Positions 18,801-27,929 of a DNA stretch of 64,000 nucleotides are shown piece after piece. Both the position numbers and the translations under genes were made by a program. This DNA is from Leptolyngbya sp. Heron Island J (GTDB taxonomy: Bacteria; Cyanobacteriota; Cyanobacteriia; Phormidesmidales; Phormidesmidaceae), in contig NZ_AWNH01000012.1 in assembly GCF_000482245.1 (NCBI RefSeq), forward strand, positions 62,001-126,000, written 5' to 3'. The notes under the pieces are model-generated. The model was not told the origin of the DNA. It worked only from the letters and a program-made list of their open reading frames with translations, and did not search any database. How positions within the stretch are numbered: the first letter of the stretch is position 1; the number at the start of each line of letters is the position of its first letter.

Positions 18801-18841
18801 TTCACAAGGTTTGTGATAGCCGATTGGATAATTTTTTCCAT
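15836..18841 (-). CDS. NACHT-domain NTPase with FGE-like remnant and Ala/Arg-rich repeat tail
   Basis: 1001-residue STAND-type NTPase. A hydrophobic stretch near residues 15-50 is followed by the NACHT module, with Walker A GAPGSGKTTLLRYL near residue 185, Walker B LILLDGLDEIAD and the SSRPLGYQ sensor. Helical repeats extend to about 640. Then comes a short stretch resembling a truncated formylglycine-generating-enzyme fold (TCAEYQLFVDEQ, GIRASDAQAFCQWLS, YRLPYIQEE). Residues about 785-910 are an irregular repeat rich in Ala, Arg, Asp and Ser (ARTRDRARNRARV). Bacterial NACHT proteins can act in antiphage defence; whether this one does is inference. It converges on the exporter gene, 20 bases away. 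Confidence 0.85.
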   Translation of the reverse strand: MEKIIQSAITNLVKWTPSGVGMGMTAHALLTGDWIQAILASFVTACSSIWVKFSSKFMEEAGKEAEVRGGGLAKWMFVIGDQVAVASKAKALSIWRHLTSDFEDKYYQRLTYICRNHETQGLDKDQVLKLQKVFVPLKISQKSLAKISPDLIQNLPEKLSKRQDIGQILMRMANDYAFRRLAILGAPGSGKTTLLRYLTLIYTSRQERKLLYPKAPSYIPVLIYLRDVREVIINKPDLSLADLIDCWLQQLQKIDPLKPPPNWFANKLKHSQCLILLDGLDEIADEAERQQVSEWVDFQMKEYPETAFIVSSRPLGYQHANLQQDVTILEVQPFSFSQVERFIQNWYLETEIRNQENYDDLGVQEDAKQQADDLIKRIRDNAPLAAMAVNPLLLTMITNVHRRGSALPGKRVELYKEICQVLLEKRQRAKRIPDNLTASQKISVLKSLAFALMKNKIRSFSLNLEIDKILQERLILVSSDTLASTQFLKQMREISGLLTAKEEGIYEFAHLSLQEYLASVEIKDLKEESILINAIKAPEQLSWWAETIRLYSAQTDASGIIQAALYSENIDTLSLAFDCLEESLSIQPHTREELEACLIQGLESHNPDLFKLAAKVKLSRRLERLLRVDEKNAIDTSYITCAEYQLFVDEQHQQGKNHQPDHWCQYHFPSGIATQSIQGIRASDAQAFCQWLSQQTGQIYRLPYIQEEKIYPITQADIGTWSIDLESTEYKLVGVPTRQWQQWKDILAQSIEQLFISDFDAAPDYAVAIDPAFDRIRALERVRTRSKTKLDRNNHTFIERALSRIYARAHNIDRAHSIDFDLTCAHTDTRAYALALASSFARTRDRARNRARVSISDKSRSLAFARARTSASIRARARDLETARNNTLDLVSVLDLNFNLDLNLVNTRTINLEFDLVRAYLNTFLLILELLIEAYGQFLKPQDWMLWDNKETEKYNHDRDILIQLFSDTADFYIMFLIIQLRQAQKLPAWESIQIIKEEQK

Positions 18842-18966
18842 GGGTAGATGGCGGCAAAGCTATATTAAGCCTAAATATAGCTACTTCAAGCCGCGACTTC
18901 TACTATTAGGATAATGTTGTAAACCCAAGTAAAGAAAAGAATCAGACCGTCTTTCTGGGTTAAAGT

Positions 18967-19881
18967 TCAGAGTCTGGATAAAGCTGGCTCATTACTGCTC
19001 ACCGCTTCTATATTGGCCTCCAGATTCTCAACAATCTGCTGGCCCAGAGGCGTTGCCTGCAAATAAGCCAAGGCGGGCTGAATGTAAGAATAAACCTGAG
19101 TACGATAAAACTTAGGGAACCCCAGTTTCATGTCATCTGGGGTGCGATAACCCAGTTCCTGGTTTTTGCCCAACTCCTCAAATTCGTAAAAAAGCGCCAC
19201 CGTCTTTTGCAAATAACTCGGGTCGCTGAGCTGACCGATCAGATCGGCTGCACGGGTCAGACCGGGATAGTGATCGGTAACCTGATAGGCAGGCACATCG
19301 GGCACGGGGAACTGAGTAAACCCAATATTTCGCTGAATCGCCTCTAAATCTAAAACCTGATAATGACTAAAGTTTTCCTGTACAAACAGCTTGCTGCGCT
19401 CCACATGATAGGGCGCTAAGCTGGCATCGGTTGTGCCTGGTGCTAGCTTAACCCAGGCCGTTTCTGACGTTTGGCTGGCGGGTATTTGTACTTGACCTCG
19501 CACATAGCAGCGCCGTGCTGTATCATCCTGTCGACAAACACCGCCCACATAGCCAATATCATGGCAGAGCAGCGACACCATAAAATTGAGCCAGTCCTCA
19601 CAGGTAACATTACCTTCAAGCTGGTGCTTACCATGCAAAATTTCCTGGCCTACCAGACAAACTAGAATGGTGTGTTCAACATTATGATAAAGAGCCGTGC
19701 TAGCGCTCAGTTTATCCAATACTTTAGCTGCAAATACCCGTAATAGAACACCGTAGTCTGGTTGAAATTGCTGGTCAAGGGTAGTGGTCAGATACCCTAA
19801 TGGCTTTCCCAGCATCTGAATGTATTTCTCATGCAGCTGATTAACACAGGCTTGCTTCATCGATGTGGCAGGATATAGCAC
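18967..19881 (-). CDS. HD-domain metalloprotein, Npun_R2479-like
   Basis: 304-residue protein with an HD phosphohydrolase signature: His in LYHNVEHT, then His-Asp in LLCHDIGYVGG. The arrangement and length match a cyanobacteria-restricted HD family known from Nostoc punctiforme (Npun_R2479 type). The longest frame uses a GTG at 19881; ATG 19860 (MKQACVNQLHEKY) is equally likely, and neither has a clear ribosome binding site. HD proteins usually hydrolyse nucleotides or cyclic dinucleotides with bound divalent metals. The substrate of this family is not known. It lies between the NACHT gene and a small membrane-protein gene, all on the minus strand. Confidence 0.75.
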   Translation of the reverse strand: MLYPATSMKQACVNQLHEKYIQMLGKPLGYLTTTLDQQFQPDYGVLLRVFAAKVLDKLSASTALYHNVEHTILVCLVGQEILHGKHQLEGNVTCEDWLNFMVSLLCHDIGYVGGVCRQDDTARRCYVRGQVQIPASQTSETAWVKLAPGTTDASLAPYHVERSKLFVQENFSHYQVLDLEAIQRNIGFTQFPVPDVPAYQVTDHYPGLTRAADLIGQLSDPSYLQKTVALFYEFEELGKNQELGYRTPDDMKLGFPKFYRTQVYSYIQPALAYLQATPLGQQIVENLEANIEAVSSNEPALSRL

Positions 19882-20042
19882 TGTTACCTCAGTGAAACTT
19901 GGTTGCAGACTAGAGAGTTTTCTACAAGGACGAAGAACATTATGGGCTGTGGAATATGTATCTTTATACTCTAGCTCACCCTTCCCGCTTCTGATGTCAA
20001 AAATGTCGAACTTGGATGAGCTAATACAGATATCGGCCTATA

Positions 20043-20222
20043 TTAAGAGCGTTTCTTTTGGCGAACAATAATAATTTCATCGCCATCCTGACTGTCAATG
20101 ATATCTATCACTTTTTCGATGGTTGGTTGGGCTGATTTGGGTTGGGCTGACTGAGTATTCATTCCTCTAGATAGCAGCAATAGCAAAATAAAGGGGAGTG
20201 AGACCAAGAAAACTGGAGGCAT
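20043..20222 (-). CDS. small 59-residue single-pass membrane protein
   Basis: The minus strand encodes ATG (20222) to TAA (20043) with a good ribosome binding site, AAAGGAGAAAA, just upstream. Residues 2-20 are a hydrophobic segment (PPVFLVSLPFILLLLLSRG), followed by a Gln/Ser/Pro linker with a repeated SAQP and a cytoplasmic-type tail, EKVIDIIDSQDGDEIIIV, ending in a basic QKKRS. The strong start signal and the clean membrane-plus-tail design argue for a real gene. It is upstream of and co-directional with the HD gene (about 160 bases apart). No family is recognised. Confidence 0.6.
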   Translation of the reverse strand: MPPVFLVSLPFILLLLLSRGMNTQSAQPKSAQPTIEKVIDIIDSQDGDEIIIVRQKKRS

Positions 20223-20662
20223 TGTTTTTTCTCCTTTGGGGTAATAGGCAAGACAGAATATAGTGCGTTCACGCCTTAGCTATGAGAAAGTTATGTCCCT
20301 GGTTGAACTGATTGCAGACAGCCATACTGAAAAGAAGTCAGGAGTTATGGGTAGGTTGTACCTATCGTGTATGCAACCCCTTGTGTTCCTGATGGCTAAC
20401 TTCTCAAATCGTCTGTCTAACTTTTGTGTATTTGCAGTATCTAGGTTTGAGCGCCGTGACGTAACCAGAAAAGCTCACAACCTAGAGCAAAAAATATTAA
20501 GTAATAATAAAGCACTACCCGCTGGCTTCATCAAAACCTCATAAAACCTCAGCAAAGCCCTGTAAACCTCAACTTTAGCTTTGCCAGAAAATAAACGACA
20601 AGGTTACCTTAAAACCGTGCATCATACCCTGCTTAAAATCAATTCCATGATCTGTCACACCC
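20223..20662. other. 440-base region without a convincing gene
   Basis: The region separates the minus-strand small gene from the plus-strand AAA-like gene. A 93-codon open frame (20263-20544) has no ribosome binding site and an unconvincing composition. Around 20530-20570 the motif AAACCTCA occurs three times at 11- and 19-base steps, which may be a regulatory or degenerate repeat. Promoters for the two divergent genes are expected here, but I could not assign convincing -35/-10 boxes. Confidence 0.4.
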
Positions 20663-22528
20663 ATGTCCAGCAGCAGTTTTTCAATAGATGCAGACGCCGC
20701 CTTAGAATTTGTCGACAGGCTAGTCTATAGCAAGACTGAAAAGCATCTAAGTGATTTAGAACGCAAAGTCTTTGTAGGGTCTTGGGAAGGCAAAACCTAC
20801 GAAGAAATTTATCCGTTTAAACCAGACTACATTGAGAAATCTGTCGGTTATAAACTGTGGCATAAAATCTCAGATGCTTTAGGTGAAAGGCTTACGAAAA
20901 AACGCCTTAGGGGAGCGATTGAGCGCGCGATTAAACAGCAGACACCAAAACAGATTACGATTATCTATCGCGATCAAGTACCGGATGCCCAGCTAGCAGA
21001 GACTATCGGGAACGCAGTGCAACCTGATAGCTATCCATTTTTAGCCAATCTAGATACCGTATCCAATAATGGCAGTGGCTGGGTCAGTCATCTAGAGACA
21101 AAGCTCACTAGCTGTCACTATTTTATCTTACTGTTGTCGGCTCAAATGGCTATGAGTGAGATGCTGATTGAGCTACTACAACGGATTTGGGAACAGCATA
21201 TTAATAACTACAACGAAAAACCTCGATTGTTGGTCTTACATCTGCAAACTGGGTCATCTTTTTCTCTGAACCATGCTCTGCGAAATTATCTCAAGCAGGC
21301 ACAGCAGTATCTTTGGACGCAGCCAGGGGATGAGAATATACTTTATCGAGATCTGTTGCATGGTATTCAAACCGGCCATTTCCCCCAATTGCCATCTGGA
21401 TATCAGACAGAACATGATCAGCAAACACCTCAGATCATTTCCACTGCTGCCAATCACGCCCACACCCTACTGCATACCCCACCGCCATCTCCTGTTGCTG
21501 ATCCAGAAATTCCTAGGGGACAGGTCCGGCTGGAGTCTGCCTTTTACATCGAGCGTCAACCTCAAGACACTCAGTGTTATGACGAGATCCTTAAGCCTGG
21601 AGCCCTAATTCGCATTAAAGCTCCCAGGCAGATGGGCAAAACTTCGCTCATGGCTCGCATCTTGAGCAAGGCCGAAGACCAAGAGTATCAAACAATTCCC
21701 TTGAGTTTCCAACATGCGGATCGTGAAATTTTTAATAGTCTTGAGCAATTGCTGCGCTGGCTTTGTCTGCGAGTTGCTCGTAAGCTCAATGTGCCGCCGC
21801 GCTTAGAGGATTTTTGGACAGATGCTTATGGTAGTAAAGATAACTGCACTGCTTATTTTGAGGATTATCTGTTGCCAGAAATTGCAACCCCTTTAGTATT
21901 AGGCATGGATGAGGTAGATCGAGTTTTTCAGTACACCGATATTGTCGATGACTTTTTTGGTCTATTGCGAGCCTGGTATGAAGAAGCAGGGTATGGGGTG
22001 GGTGGCAGTAGTCTCTGGGAAAAACTACGGCTGGTGGTTGTGCATTCAACCGAAGGATATATCCCTTTAGACATTAATCAATCGCCTTTTAATGTTGGAT
22101 TGCCCATTGAACTCAAGGAGTTCAATCTGGAGCAGGTTACCGATTTAGCTCATCGCCACGGCCTCAGCTGGAATACGGAACAAATCCAACAGCTGATGCT
22201 GCTGATTGGTGGTCATCCTTATCTGGTTCGATTTGCGTTTTATCATATTGTGCAGCGTGAGCTGACCTGGAAACAGCTGTTAACAACTGCACCAACAGAA
22301 TCAGGTATTTATGGTGACCATTTGCGTCGTCACCTGTGGAATTTGAATCGTGATCCTGTTTTAGCGGCTGCGTTTAGCCAGGTTTTGGCCAGTCAGGCTC
22401 CTGTTTCTCTTGAATCAGCCCATGGGTTTAAGCTCCACAGCTTAGGCTTGGTTAAGCTGCAGGGAAATGGTGTGGTGCCCAGCTTTGATCTTTATCGCCA
22501 GTATTTTAATGAGCGTTTGCAGCCATAA
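20663..22528 (+). CDS. AAA-like ATPase with VMAP-type HTH and TIR-like N-terminal regions
   Basis: 621-residue protein. Residues 1-95 look like the helix-turn-helix domain of vWA-MoxR-associated proteins (ALEFVDRLVYSKTEKHLSDL and YEEIYPFKPDYI). Residues about 100-245 resemble a TIR-like fold (ITIIYRDQVPDAQLAETIG, HYFILLLSAQMAMSEML). Residues about 280-615 are an AAA-like ATPase with [13 protein letters not shown] as Walker A and PLVLGMDEVDRVF as Walker B. The catalytic Glu of NADase TIR domains is not obvious, so the TIR part may be only a scaffold. The next gene, 32 bases downstream, has the same ATPase type, so the two probably work together in signalling or defence. Confidence 0.75.
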   Translation: MSSSSFSIDADAALEFVDRLVYSKTEKHLSDLERKVFVGSWEGKTYEEIYPFKPDYIEKSVGYKLWHKISDALGERLTKKRLRGAIERAIKQQTPKQITIIYRDQVPDAQLAETIGNAVQPDSYPFLANLDTVSNNGSGWVSHLETKLTSCHYFILLLSAQMAMSEMLIELLQRIWEQHINNYNEKPRLLVLHLQTGSSFSLNHALRNYLKQAQQYLWTQPGDENILYRDLLHGIQTGHFPQLPSGYQTEHDQQTPQIISTAANHAHTLLHTPPPSPVADPEIPRGQVRLESAFYIERQPQDTQCYDEILKPGALIRIKAPRQMGKTSLMARILSKAEDQEYQTIPLSFQHADREIFNSLEQLLRWLCLRVARKLNVPPRLEDFWTDAYGSKDNCTAYFEDYLLPEIATPLVLGMDEVDRVFQYTDIVDDFFGLLRAWYEEAGYGVGGSSLWEKLRLVVVHSTEGYIPLDINQSPFNVGLPIELKEFNLEQVTDLAHRHGLSWNTEQIQQLMLLIGGHPYLVRFAFYHIVQRELTWKQLLTTAPTESGIYGDHLRRHLWNLNRDPVLAAAFSQVLASQAPVSLESAHGFKLHSLGLVKLQGNGVVPSFDLYRQYFNERLQP

Positions 22529-22560
22529 GACGACATTTTTAGACATTCAGGTGAAGGTAG

Positions 22561-25500
22561 ATGATGAAATACAAAGTTGGGGGACATTTGCCCCTGGATG
22601 CTCCTAGTTATATTGTCCGAGAAGCGGATGAGGCTCTATATCAGGCGTTAAAAGCGGGTGAGCTATGCTACGTTTTCAATTCACGCCAGATGGGTAAAAC
22701 GAGTCTGCGTGTGCGTACATTTCATCGTTTGCAACAGGAAGGCGTGGCCTGTGCTGCTATCGACCTCAACAAAATTGGCAGTAAAGATATTACGGCCCAG
22801 CAATGGTATGCCGGTATTATGCGGCGATTGGTGACGAGCTTTTGCCTGCCGGTAAAGCTACGGGATTGGCTCAAGGAGTATGACTATCTCTCGCCGATTA
22901 AAGTACTTAATGAGTTTATTGAGCAGATATTGCTCAAGCATGTGACTCAGCCGATTGTTATTTTTATTGACGAAATTGATAGTATGCGGCGTCTGCCCTT
23001 TGAAACGGATGACTTTTTTGCCTGCATCCGTTCTTGTCTAGATTCAGGTCAGCTGACGTTTGCACTGTTGGGGGTAACAACACCCTCCGATTTAATTAAA
23101 GATAAGTATTGCACTCCCTTTAATGTGGGACGAGCTATTGATCTACACGGGTTTACATTTGAAGAAGCACGTACCCTGGCTAAAGGGTTAGTCAATGCCG
23201 AGTGCCCAGAAAAGCTACTGAAATGCATCTTGGATTGGACGGGTGGACAACCGCTATTGACCCAAAAGCTATGTCAGGCGATAACGGCACAAGATGAACC
23301 CATTAAAGCAGGGGTAGAACGACGCTATGTAGAGGTTTTGGTAGAGCGTCGCATTTTGGATAATTGGGAAGCTCAGGATGAGCCCCCCCATTTGAAGACT
23401 ATTCGCGATCGCTTACTCAACATCGAGAAACGCACAGGTCCCTTATTGCAGCTTTATGAGCGGATTCTCAAAGATGGCGATGTTTCTGCTGATGATAGTA
23501 GCGAACAATTAGAACTGCAGCTAGCCGGGTTGGTGGTCAAACGAGATGAACAACTGCGCGTCTACAACCGCATTTATGCCACCGTATTTAATAATCAATG
23601 GGTACAGCGGGTTTTGTCGAATGTTTACGAGGAGTTTATGAAAACTGTCTCCAAACAGGAGCAAAAGCTGTTGTCGATGCTCAATGTCATGGAGGGCAAA
23701 GGGTTTGATTATATTCTAAATGAGATTTTGAGCGATATCACTCTCAAAATGAGTGTGTTATTGAGTGCTGATCGCACCACCGTTTTCTTTATTGATCCAG
23801 AAAGGAATGAGCTATGGTCGATTGAGGCCAATAGTGGCAATGCTAAATACCCCACTATCAACATTTTGACTAACGAGGCCAATACGGGGCAACTGACAGA
23901 ATTCAAGCAGTTTATCCATGCGACTAAGGGAGCTGCTCAGAAGACTGAAAATTATCCAAGCCATAATGAATTATTCTTTCATCTACCTAGCTCCCAGGGT
24001 AGATTAATAGCGTTTGTTCATTTGGTGAACAAACTCAAACTTTCTCATAATCCGACAGCTCCCCTGGAAGAACGGATCGATCCAGTGGGATTTATGCAAG
24101 AAGATGAAGCTCAGCTGCAAGAATATGCTGAGCCCATTCAACGAATTCTGGAGCGATGTCATTATTGCTATCGTCTGACGCAACAAATTCAGACTTCAGA
24201 AGCGCTGACAAATGCTACAACATCTGTGTCTCAAAGTAATCTTAATCCAGATGAAGTAATTGGGCGGGTGATTGATGCGGCTAAACGATTGATGAATGCG
24301 GATCGTGTAACTCTCTGGTTAGTGGATCACGAAACCCAGGAACTTTGGTCTAACATTCCCTTTGAAAATGGCGAGTTTAAGGAAAAACGAGTTCCCATTG
24401 GGCATGGTTATGCCGGTATTGTTGCCCAGACTGGAGAATCTCTCAATATCGGATTTGATTTATATGACCATGCCCAATCTAGTTTTGCCAAGTTAACGGA
24501 TCGCGAAACAGGGTATCGCACCTGTAGTTTATTGTGTATGCCAGTACGCGATCGCAACGGTAAGTTACTCGGTGTGACACAGCTAGTAAACAAACGCCGT
24601 CAAGGAAGATTTCCATCTTATGACCCTGACACCTGGCCTGAAGCTCCAGCTTGTTTCCAGGCCAGTTTTGATCATACCAGTCAACAACACATGGAGGTGT
24701 TCAATACTCAGGTTGGTATTGCCTTGCAAAATGTTCAGCACTTTACTGAGCTAGAACGTCAGTCGACCCATCCTCAGAGTGTAGTTAGCAAAACTCTAGA
24801 GCTGTTAGACCAGGTGATGGATAAACAAGGCTTTGATGAAATTTTGGATACTACCCTGCGTTCTATTACCCTCAAGCTAGGTCAGTCTTTGGGGGCCGAC
24901 CGGACAACAATTTTTCTGTTTGATTCAGACCATCAGGAATTTTGGTCAATTGTGGCAGAAACTGACAATGAGGCAAATGATCTCGAAATCCGAGTACCGC
25001 TTAATCAAGGTATTGTCGGAGAGGTAGCGGCTCATCGTCGGATGATCAACATTCCCTACGACTTTTATGATGATCCCCGCTCGGAGTTTGCCCAAGAGCA
25101 AGATTTAAAGACAGGCTATCGCACCTATACCTTGTTATCGTTACCGTTGATTAATCATCGAGGTGAACTGATTGCGGTGGTGCAACTGCTCAACAAGCTG
25201 TTACCCTACCTGCATCCAGATATGCCGTTGGCGGAACGAATTGACCGTCAAGGATTTACGGCAGCGGATATTGAAACTGTCAATGCTAACTCTGCTGCCA
25301 TTAAGATTATTCTGGAGAGTTTCTTCTCGTACCATAAGACGTCGCGGGGGCAGCGAGTAGCGGCAACCTTGATGGCAGCTGTGCGCTCCTGTGATTTGAA
25401 TACAGCAGAACCCGAGGAGATATTGGGACGTATTGTTGATGCAGCCAAGGAACTGATGAGTGCAGATCGAGGAACGCTGTGGTTGCTGGATCGCGATCGC

Positions 25501-25959
25501 AATCAACTATGGAGTCGCATCCAATTTGATGACAATAACGTACAAGAAATTCGCCTTAATGTTGGTGAGGGATTTGCAGGAGAAGTCGCTAAGCGCCGTG
25601 AACCGTTGAATATCCCCTTTGACCTCTACCATCACCCAGCGTCAGAACGTGCCAAAGCCACCGATGCCAGCAGTGGTTATCGCACCTGCAGTCTGCTTTG
25701 TATGCCCATTCTCAATCAAGACGGTGAGCTGATTGGCGTGACACAGTTGATCAATAAAAAGAAAGCGGGACATTATCCAGACTTACCCTTAGTACATGAT
25801 CGACCAGTCCCAGAGCTGTATCGTACTAGTTTTGATGACAGCGATCAGAAGTGTCTCTACATTTTTAACAATCAAGTAGGCATCATCATTCAAAATGCAG
25901 AGCTATTGGCTGCGGTGCGACAGCAGGAGCAGATTCTCAAAGAGCATTTGTCTGAGTAA
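22561..25959 (+). CDS. AAA-like ATPase with three GAF domains
   Basis: 1132-residue sensor ATPase. Residues 1-340 are an AAA-like module (Walker [13 protein letters not shown], Walker [12 protein letters not shown]). Three GAF domains follow at about 375-545, 560-735 and 750-1110 (the last stretch includes a further GAF copy, so the count may be four). They share the phrases [25 protein letters not shown] and [12 protein letters not shown], and a QLVNK strand. GAF domains bind cyclic nucleotides, bilins or other small ligands. No Cys consistent with bilin attachment was identified. No cyclase, kinase or GGDEF output follows, and the protein ends in a short coiled coil. The start may be ATG 22561 or 22564. 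Output probably passes to the upstream partner ATPase. Confidence 0.85.
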   Translation: MMKYKVGGHLPLDAPSYIVREADEALYQALKAGELCYVFNSRQMGKTSLRVRTFHRLQQEGVACAAIDLNKIGSKDITAQQWYAGIMRRLVTSFCLPVKLRDWLKEYDYLSPIKVLNEFIEQILLKHVTQPIVIFIDEIDSMRRLPFETDDFFACIRSCLDSGQLTFALLGVTTPSDLIKDKYCTPFNVGRAIDLHGFTFEEARTLAKGLVNAECPEKLLKCILDWTGGQPLLTQKLCQAITAQDEPIKAGVERRYVEVLVERRILDNWEAQDEPPHLKTIRDRLLNIEKRTGPLLQLYERILKDGDVSADDSSEQLELQLAGLVVKRDEQLRVYNRIYATVFNNQWVQRVLSNVYEEFMKTVSKQEQKLLSMLNVMEGKGFDYILNEILSDITLKMSVLLSADRTTVFFIDPERNELWSIEANSGNAKYPTINILTNEANTGQLTEFKQFIHATKGAAQKTENYPSHNELFFHLPSSQGRLIAFVHLVNKLKLSHNPTAPLEERIDPVGFMQEDEAQLQEYAEPIQRILERCHYCYRLTQQIQTSEALTNATTSVSQSNLNPDEVIGRVIDAAKRLMNADRVTLWLVDHETQELWSNIPFENGEFKEKRVPIGHGYAGIVAQTGESLNIGFDLYDHAQSSFAKLTDRETGYRTCSLLCMPVRDRNGKLLGVTQLVNKRRQGRFPSYDPDTWPEAPACFQASFDHTSQQHMEVFNTQVGIALQNVQHFTELERQSTHPQSVVSKTLELLDQVMDKQGFDEILDTTLRSITLKLGQSLGADRTTIFLFDSDHQEFWSIVAETDNEANDLEIRVPLNQGIVGEVAAHRRMINIPYDFYDDPRSEFAQEQDLKTGYRTYTLLSLPLINHRGELIAVVQLLNKLLPYLHPDMPLAERIDRQGFTAADIETVNANSAAIKIILESFFSYHKTSRGQRVAATLMAAVRSCDLNTAEPEEILGRIVDAAKELMSADRGTLWLLDRDRNQLWSRIQFDDNNVQEIRLNVGEGFAGEVAKRREPLNIPFDLYHHPASERAKATDASSGYRTCSLLCMPILNQDGELIGVTQLINKKKAGHYPDLPLVHDRPVPELYRTSFDDSDQKCLYIFNNQVGIIIQNAELLAAVRQQEQILKEHLSE

Positions 25960-25963
25960 CAAT

Positions 25964-26016
25964 CATCCATCCACCCATCCACTCATCCACAGTTAATAGC
26001 GGGCAAACTGACGCCA
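25964..26016. repeat. dispersed repeat B, copy 1
   Basis: CATCCACCCATCCACTCATC followed by ATAGCGGGCAAACTGACGCCA. A close copy occurs at 56968-57016. The pyrimidine-rich half resembles the interior of dispersed repeat A. Function unknown. Confidence 0.65.
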
Positions 26017-26073
26017 TAAAACATGAGGCTAAAGACCTAATCTAAAACTTAGGTCTTTAGCCTCATGTTTTAT
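26016..26073. terminator. 25-bp perfect inverted repeat with 8-base loop
   Basis: The left arm 26016-26040 (beginning ATAAAACATGAGGC) is the exact reverse complement of the right arm 26049-26073, with loop TCTAAAAC. It lies 57 bases after the AAA-GAF stop codon and has A-rich and T-rich outer ends, so it could terminate transcription in both directions. Its length and perfection would also suit a small transposable palindrome. Confidence 0.65.
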
Positions 26074-26646
26074 TACCTAAAGCTTGTCTAGATTACTAAT
26101 GTTAACCCATAGCGCTGATGGAATGCCTATTTTATATACTACAAGGACAATCCAGAATAAGCGCCGCTGCTGCTTGAGAGGATGAACAGATCGATGAGAA
26201 AGGTTATACAACCATATCTTCAAGACAAAATCATAGTTCGGAGCAGCAATGCCGAACAAGCAATGGCCGTAGAACCCGCTTTTGCAAGGTAGGAATAGTT
26301 GCTACACAGTAGCGCAGTTGTCTTTATATCAACTTCAAACATAGTTCATACAAAGTTCATATGAGCTTTAAAACCATTATCAAGACCTATCCGTACTGTC
26401 TGTAGAAACACGAGGACACGTTTAACTTTAGATACAAAGATATACGTATGATGTTTTGAGAACAGGAAATCTAATGTATATTTCTTGAAGAACGGTCAAG
26501 CGAGACTTGTGTAAGCAGGCCTGGGCATTAAACAATTGCTGATGGGCTGAGGTTTGATAATAGGCTTGTTTTAAGACAACATTCAGTTCTTTCTCATATT
26601 TCATTGATATTTTGAGGAGAGGCCAATTTTTGGCCTGGTATGAATC
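26074..26646. other. intergenic region upstream of the HupE-like gene
   Basis: 573 bases with only weak short frames, such as a 60-codon minus frame at 26077-26259 with no ribosome binding site. GAGGAGAGG at 26613-26621 is followed by a small hairpin (AGGCCA-ATTTT-TGGCCT) and then the start at 26647, an unusual arrangement. No RNA gene or repeat is recognised. Confidence 0.4.
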
Positions 26647-27870
26647 ATGCTTGGTAAGCTGACGGGGTCCACTGCAGTCAGAGTTTTACTTGCTACTCTG
26701 ACCTGTTTATTGTGCATTGTTAGTTCATCTTTATTACCGGGTGCGACAGCGCATAATTTGGGTCAAAGCTATATTTACCTTCAGATTAGGGAAGATGCTA
26801 TTTCGGCACGGGTGGAGATGCCCGTTAAGGAACTCAGTGAAGTACTTGAGCTTGATCTCCCTGTTGAACAAAAAGTTCGCAGAGATGATATTGAGCCCTA
26901 TATAGAGCAGATTAGAGCCTATGTAGATGAGCATCTGACCCTTAGCTGTGCTCCTCAAGCCTGTAGTCCTGTATTTCAGGAGTATGGATTCTTAAACACC
27001 ACATTTTCCCAATTTTTGACCCTTGAATATAACTTAAATGGTTTTCAGGCTATGCCTGAAGCTATCGATGTTACATACGATGTGATTCTAGAACAGCTGC
27101 CGCAGCATACAAATATGTTGCTAGTAGAAGAAAATTGGATGACAGGAACCTTCCAGAATGAATCTACACCGCTAATGATATTTAGACAGCCAGGACAGAC
27201 TCAGACATTAGATCTGACATCTGGTAGTCTGTGGCAGGGCTTTTCGGCAATTGTTTATCTTGGGATAATACATATCGTAGAAGGTATTGACCATGTTTTC
27301 TTTTTAGGTGCCTTACTGCTGCCATCAGTGCTAAGCCGACAGGAAGATTCAATATGGCAACCAGTGGACAAGTTTTCAACTGCATTCATCTATATTGTTA
27401 AGATTGCTACTGCTTTCACCATTGCTCACAGTGTTACGCTTTGTTTAGCAACACTACAGATTGTTCAAGTGCCTTCTCGGATAGTGGAGTCTATTATTGC
27501 GGCTTCCATTGGCCTGGCAGCGGTGGACATTTTCTATCCTATTTTTCGGGGACGCTCATGGTTAATTATTTTTCTCTTTGGGTTGTTTCATGGATTTGGA
27601 TTTGCTGATGTATTGGCAGATTTGGGGGTAACCAGTCAAAATGCAGCTTTATCCTTATTTGGGTTTAACCTAGGTGTGGAAATCGGACAGTTAATTATTA
27701 TTGCTGTCATCTTTCCTGTACTTTATTTGCTACGTAATCAGTGGTTTTATCCAAGCTTTGTGATGAGGACTGGTGCTTTGTCATTGGGCGCAATGTCACT
27801 CTATTGGTTTATAGAGCGGGCGTTTGATGTCAATATTCGAGTTTTACCAATATTGCAGGGTCTGTTTTAG
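26647..27870 (+). CDS. HupE/UreJ_2-family membrane protein (likely metal transport)
   Basis: 407-residue membrane protein. A signal peptide (residues 1-30) is followed by a periplasmic domain of about 170 residues and seven or so C-terminal membrane helices with the family's His/Asp/Glu motif, IIHIVEGIDHVFFLGALLLP, a further FTIAHSVTL and LFGLFHGFGFADVL. HupE/UreJ relatives carry nickel or cobalt; the two-domain type with an outer domain is less studied. It lies 59 bases upstream of the NRPS operon genes. A cobalt-type nitrile hydratase is encoded 24 kb away, so cobalt supply is a possible role, but this is inference. Confidence 0.75.
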   Translation: MLGKLTGSTAVRVLLATLTCLLCIVSSSLLPGATAHNLGQSYIYLQIREDAISARVEMPVKELSEVLELDLPVEQKVRRDDIEPYIEQIRAYVDEHLTLSCAPQACSPVFQEYGFLNTTFSQFLTLEYNLNGFQAMPEAIDVTYDVILEQLPQHTNMLLVEENWMTGTFQNESTPLMIFRQPGQTQTLDLTSGSLWQGFSAIVYLGIIHIVEGIDHVFFLGALLLPSVLSRQEDSIWQPVDKFSTAFIYIVKIATAFTIAHSVTLCLATLQIVQVPSRIVESIIAASIGLAAVDIFYPIFRGRSWLIIFLFGLFHGFGFADVLADLGVTSQNAALSLFGFNLGVEIGQLIIIAVIFPVLYLLRNQWFYPSFVMRTGALSLGAMSLYWFIERAFDVNIRVLPILQGLF

Positions 27871-27929
27871 AGCCCTGGTGCGGTAAGGCCTTATTTGTTA
27901 GAGACGGCGAGTTAGCAAACAGTTTTCCC

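Noticed and set aside
20263-20544. 93-codon plus-strand open frame
   Set aside because: No ribosome binding site, no domain pattern and an unlikely composition. It lies in a promoter region between divergent genes.
26077-26259. 60-codon minus-strand frame upstream of the HupE-like gene
   Set aside because: No ribosome binding site or recognisable features; chance frame in AT-rich DNA.
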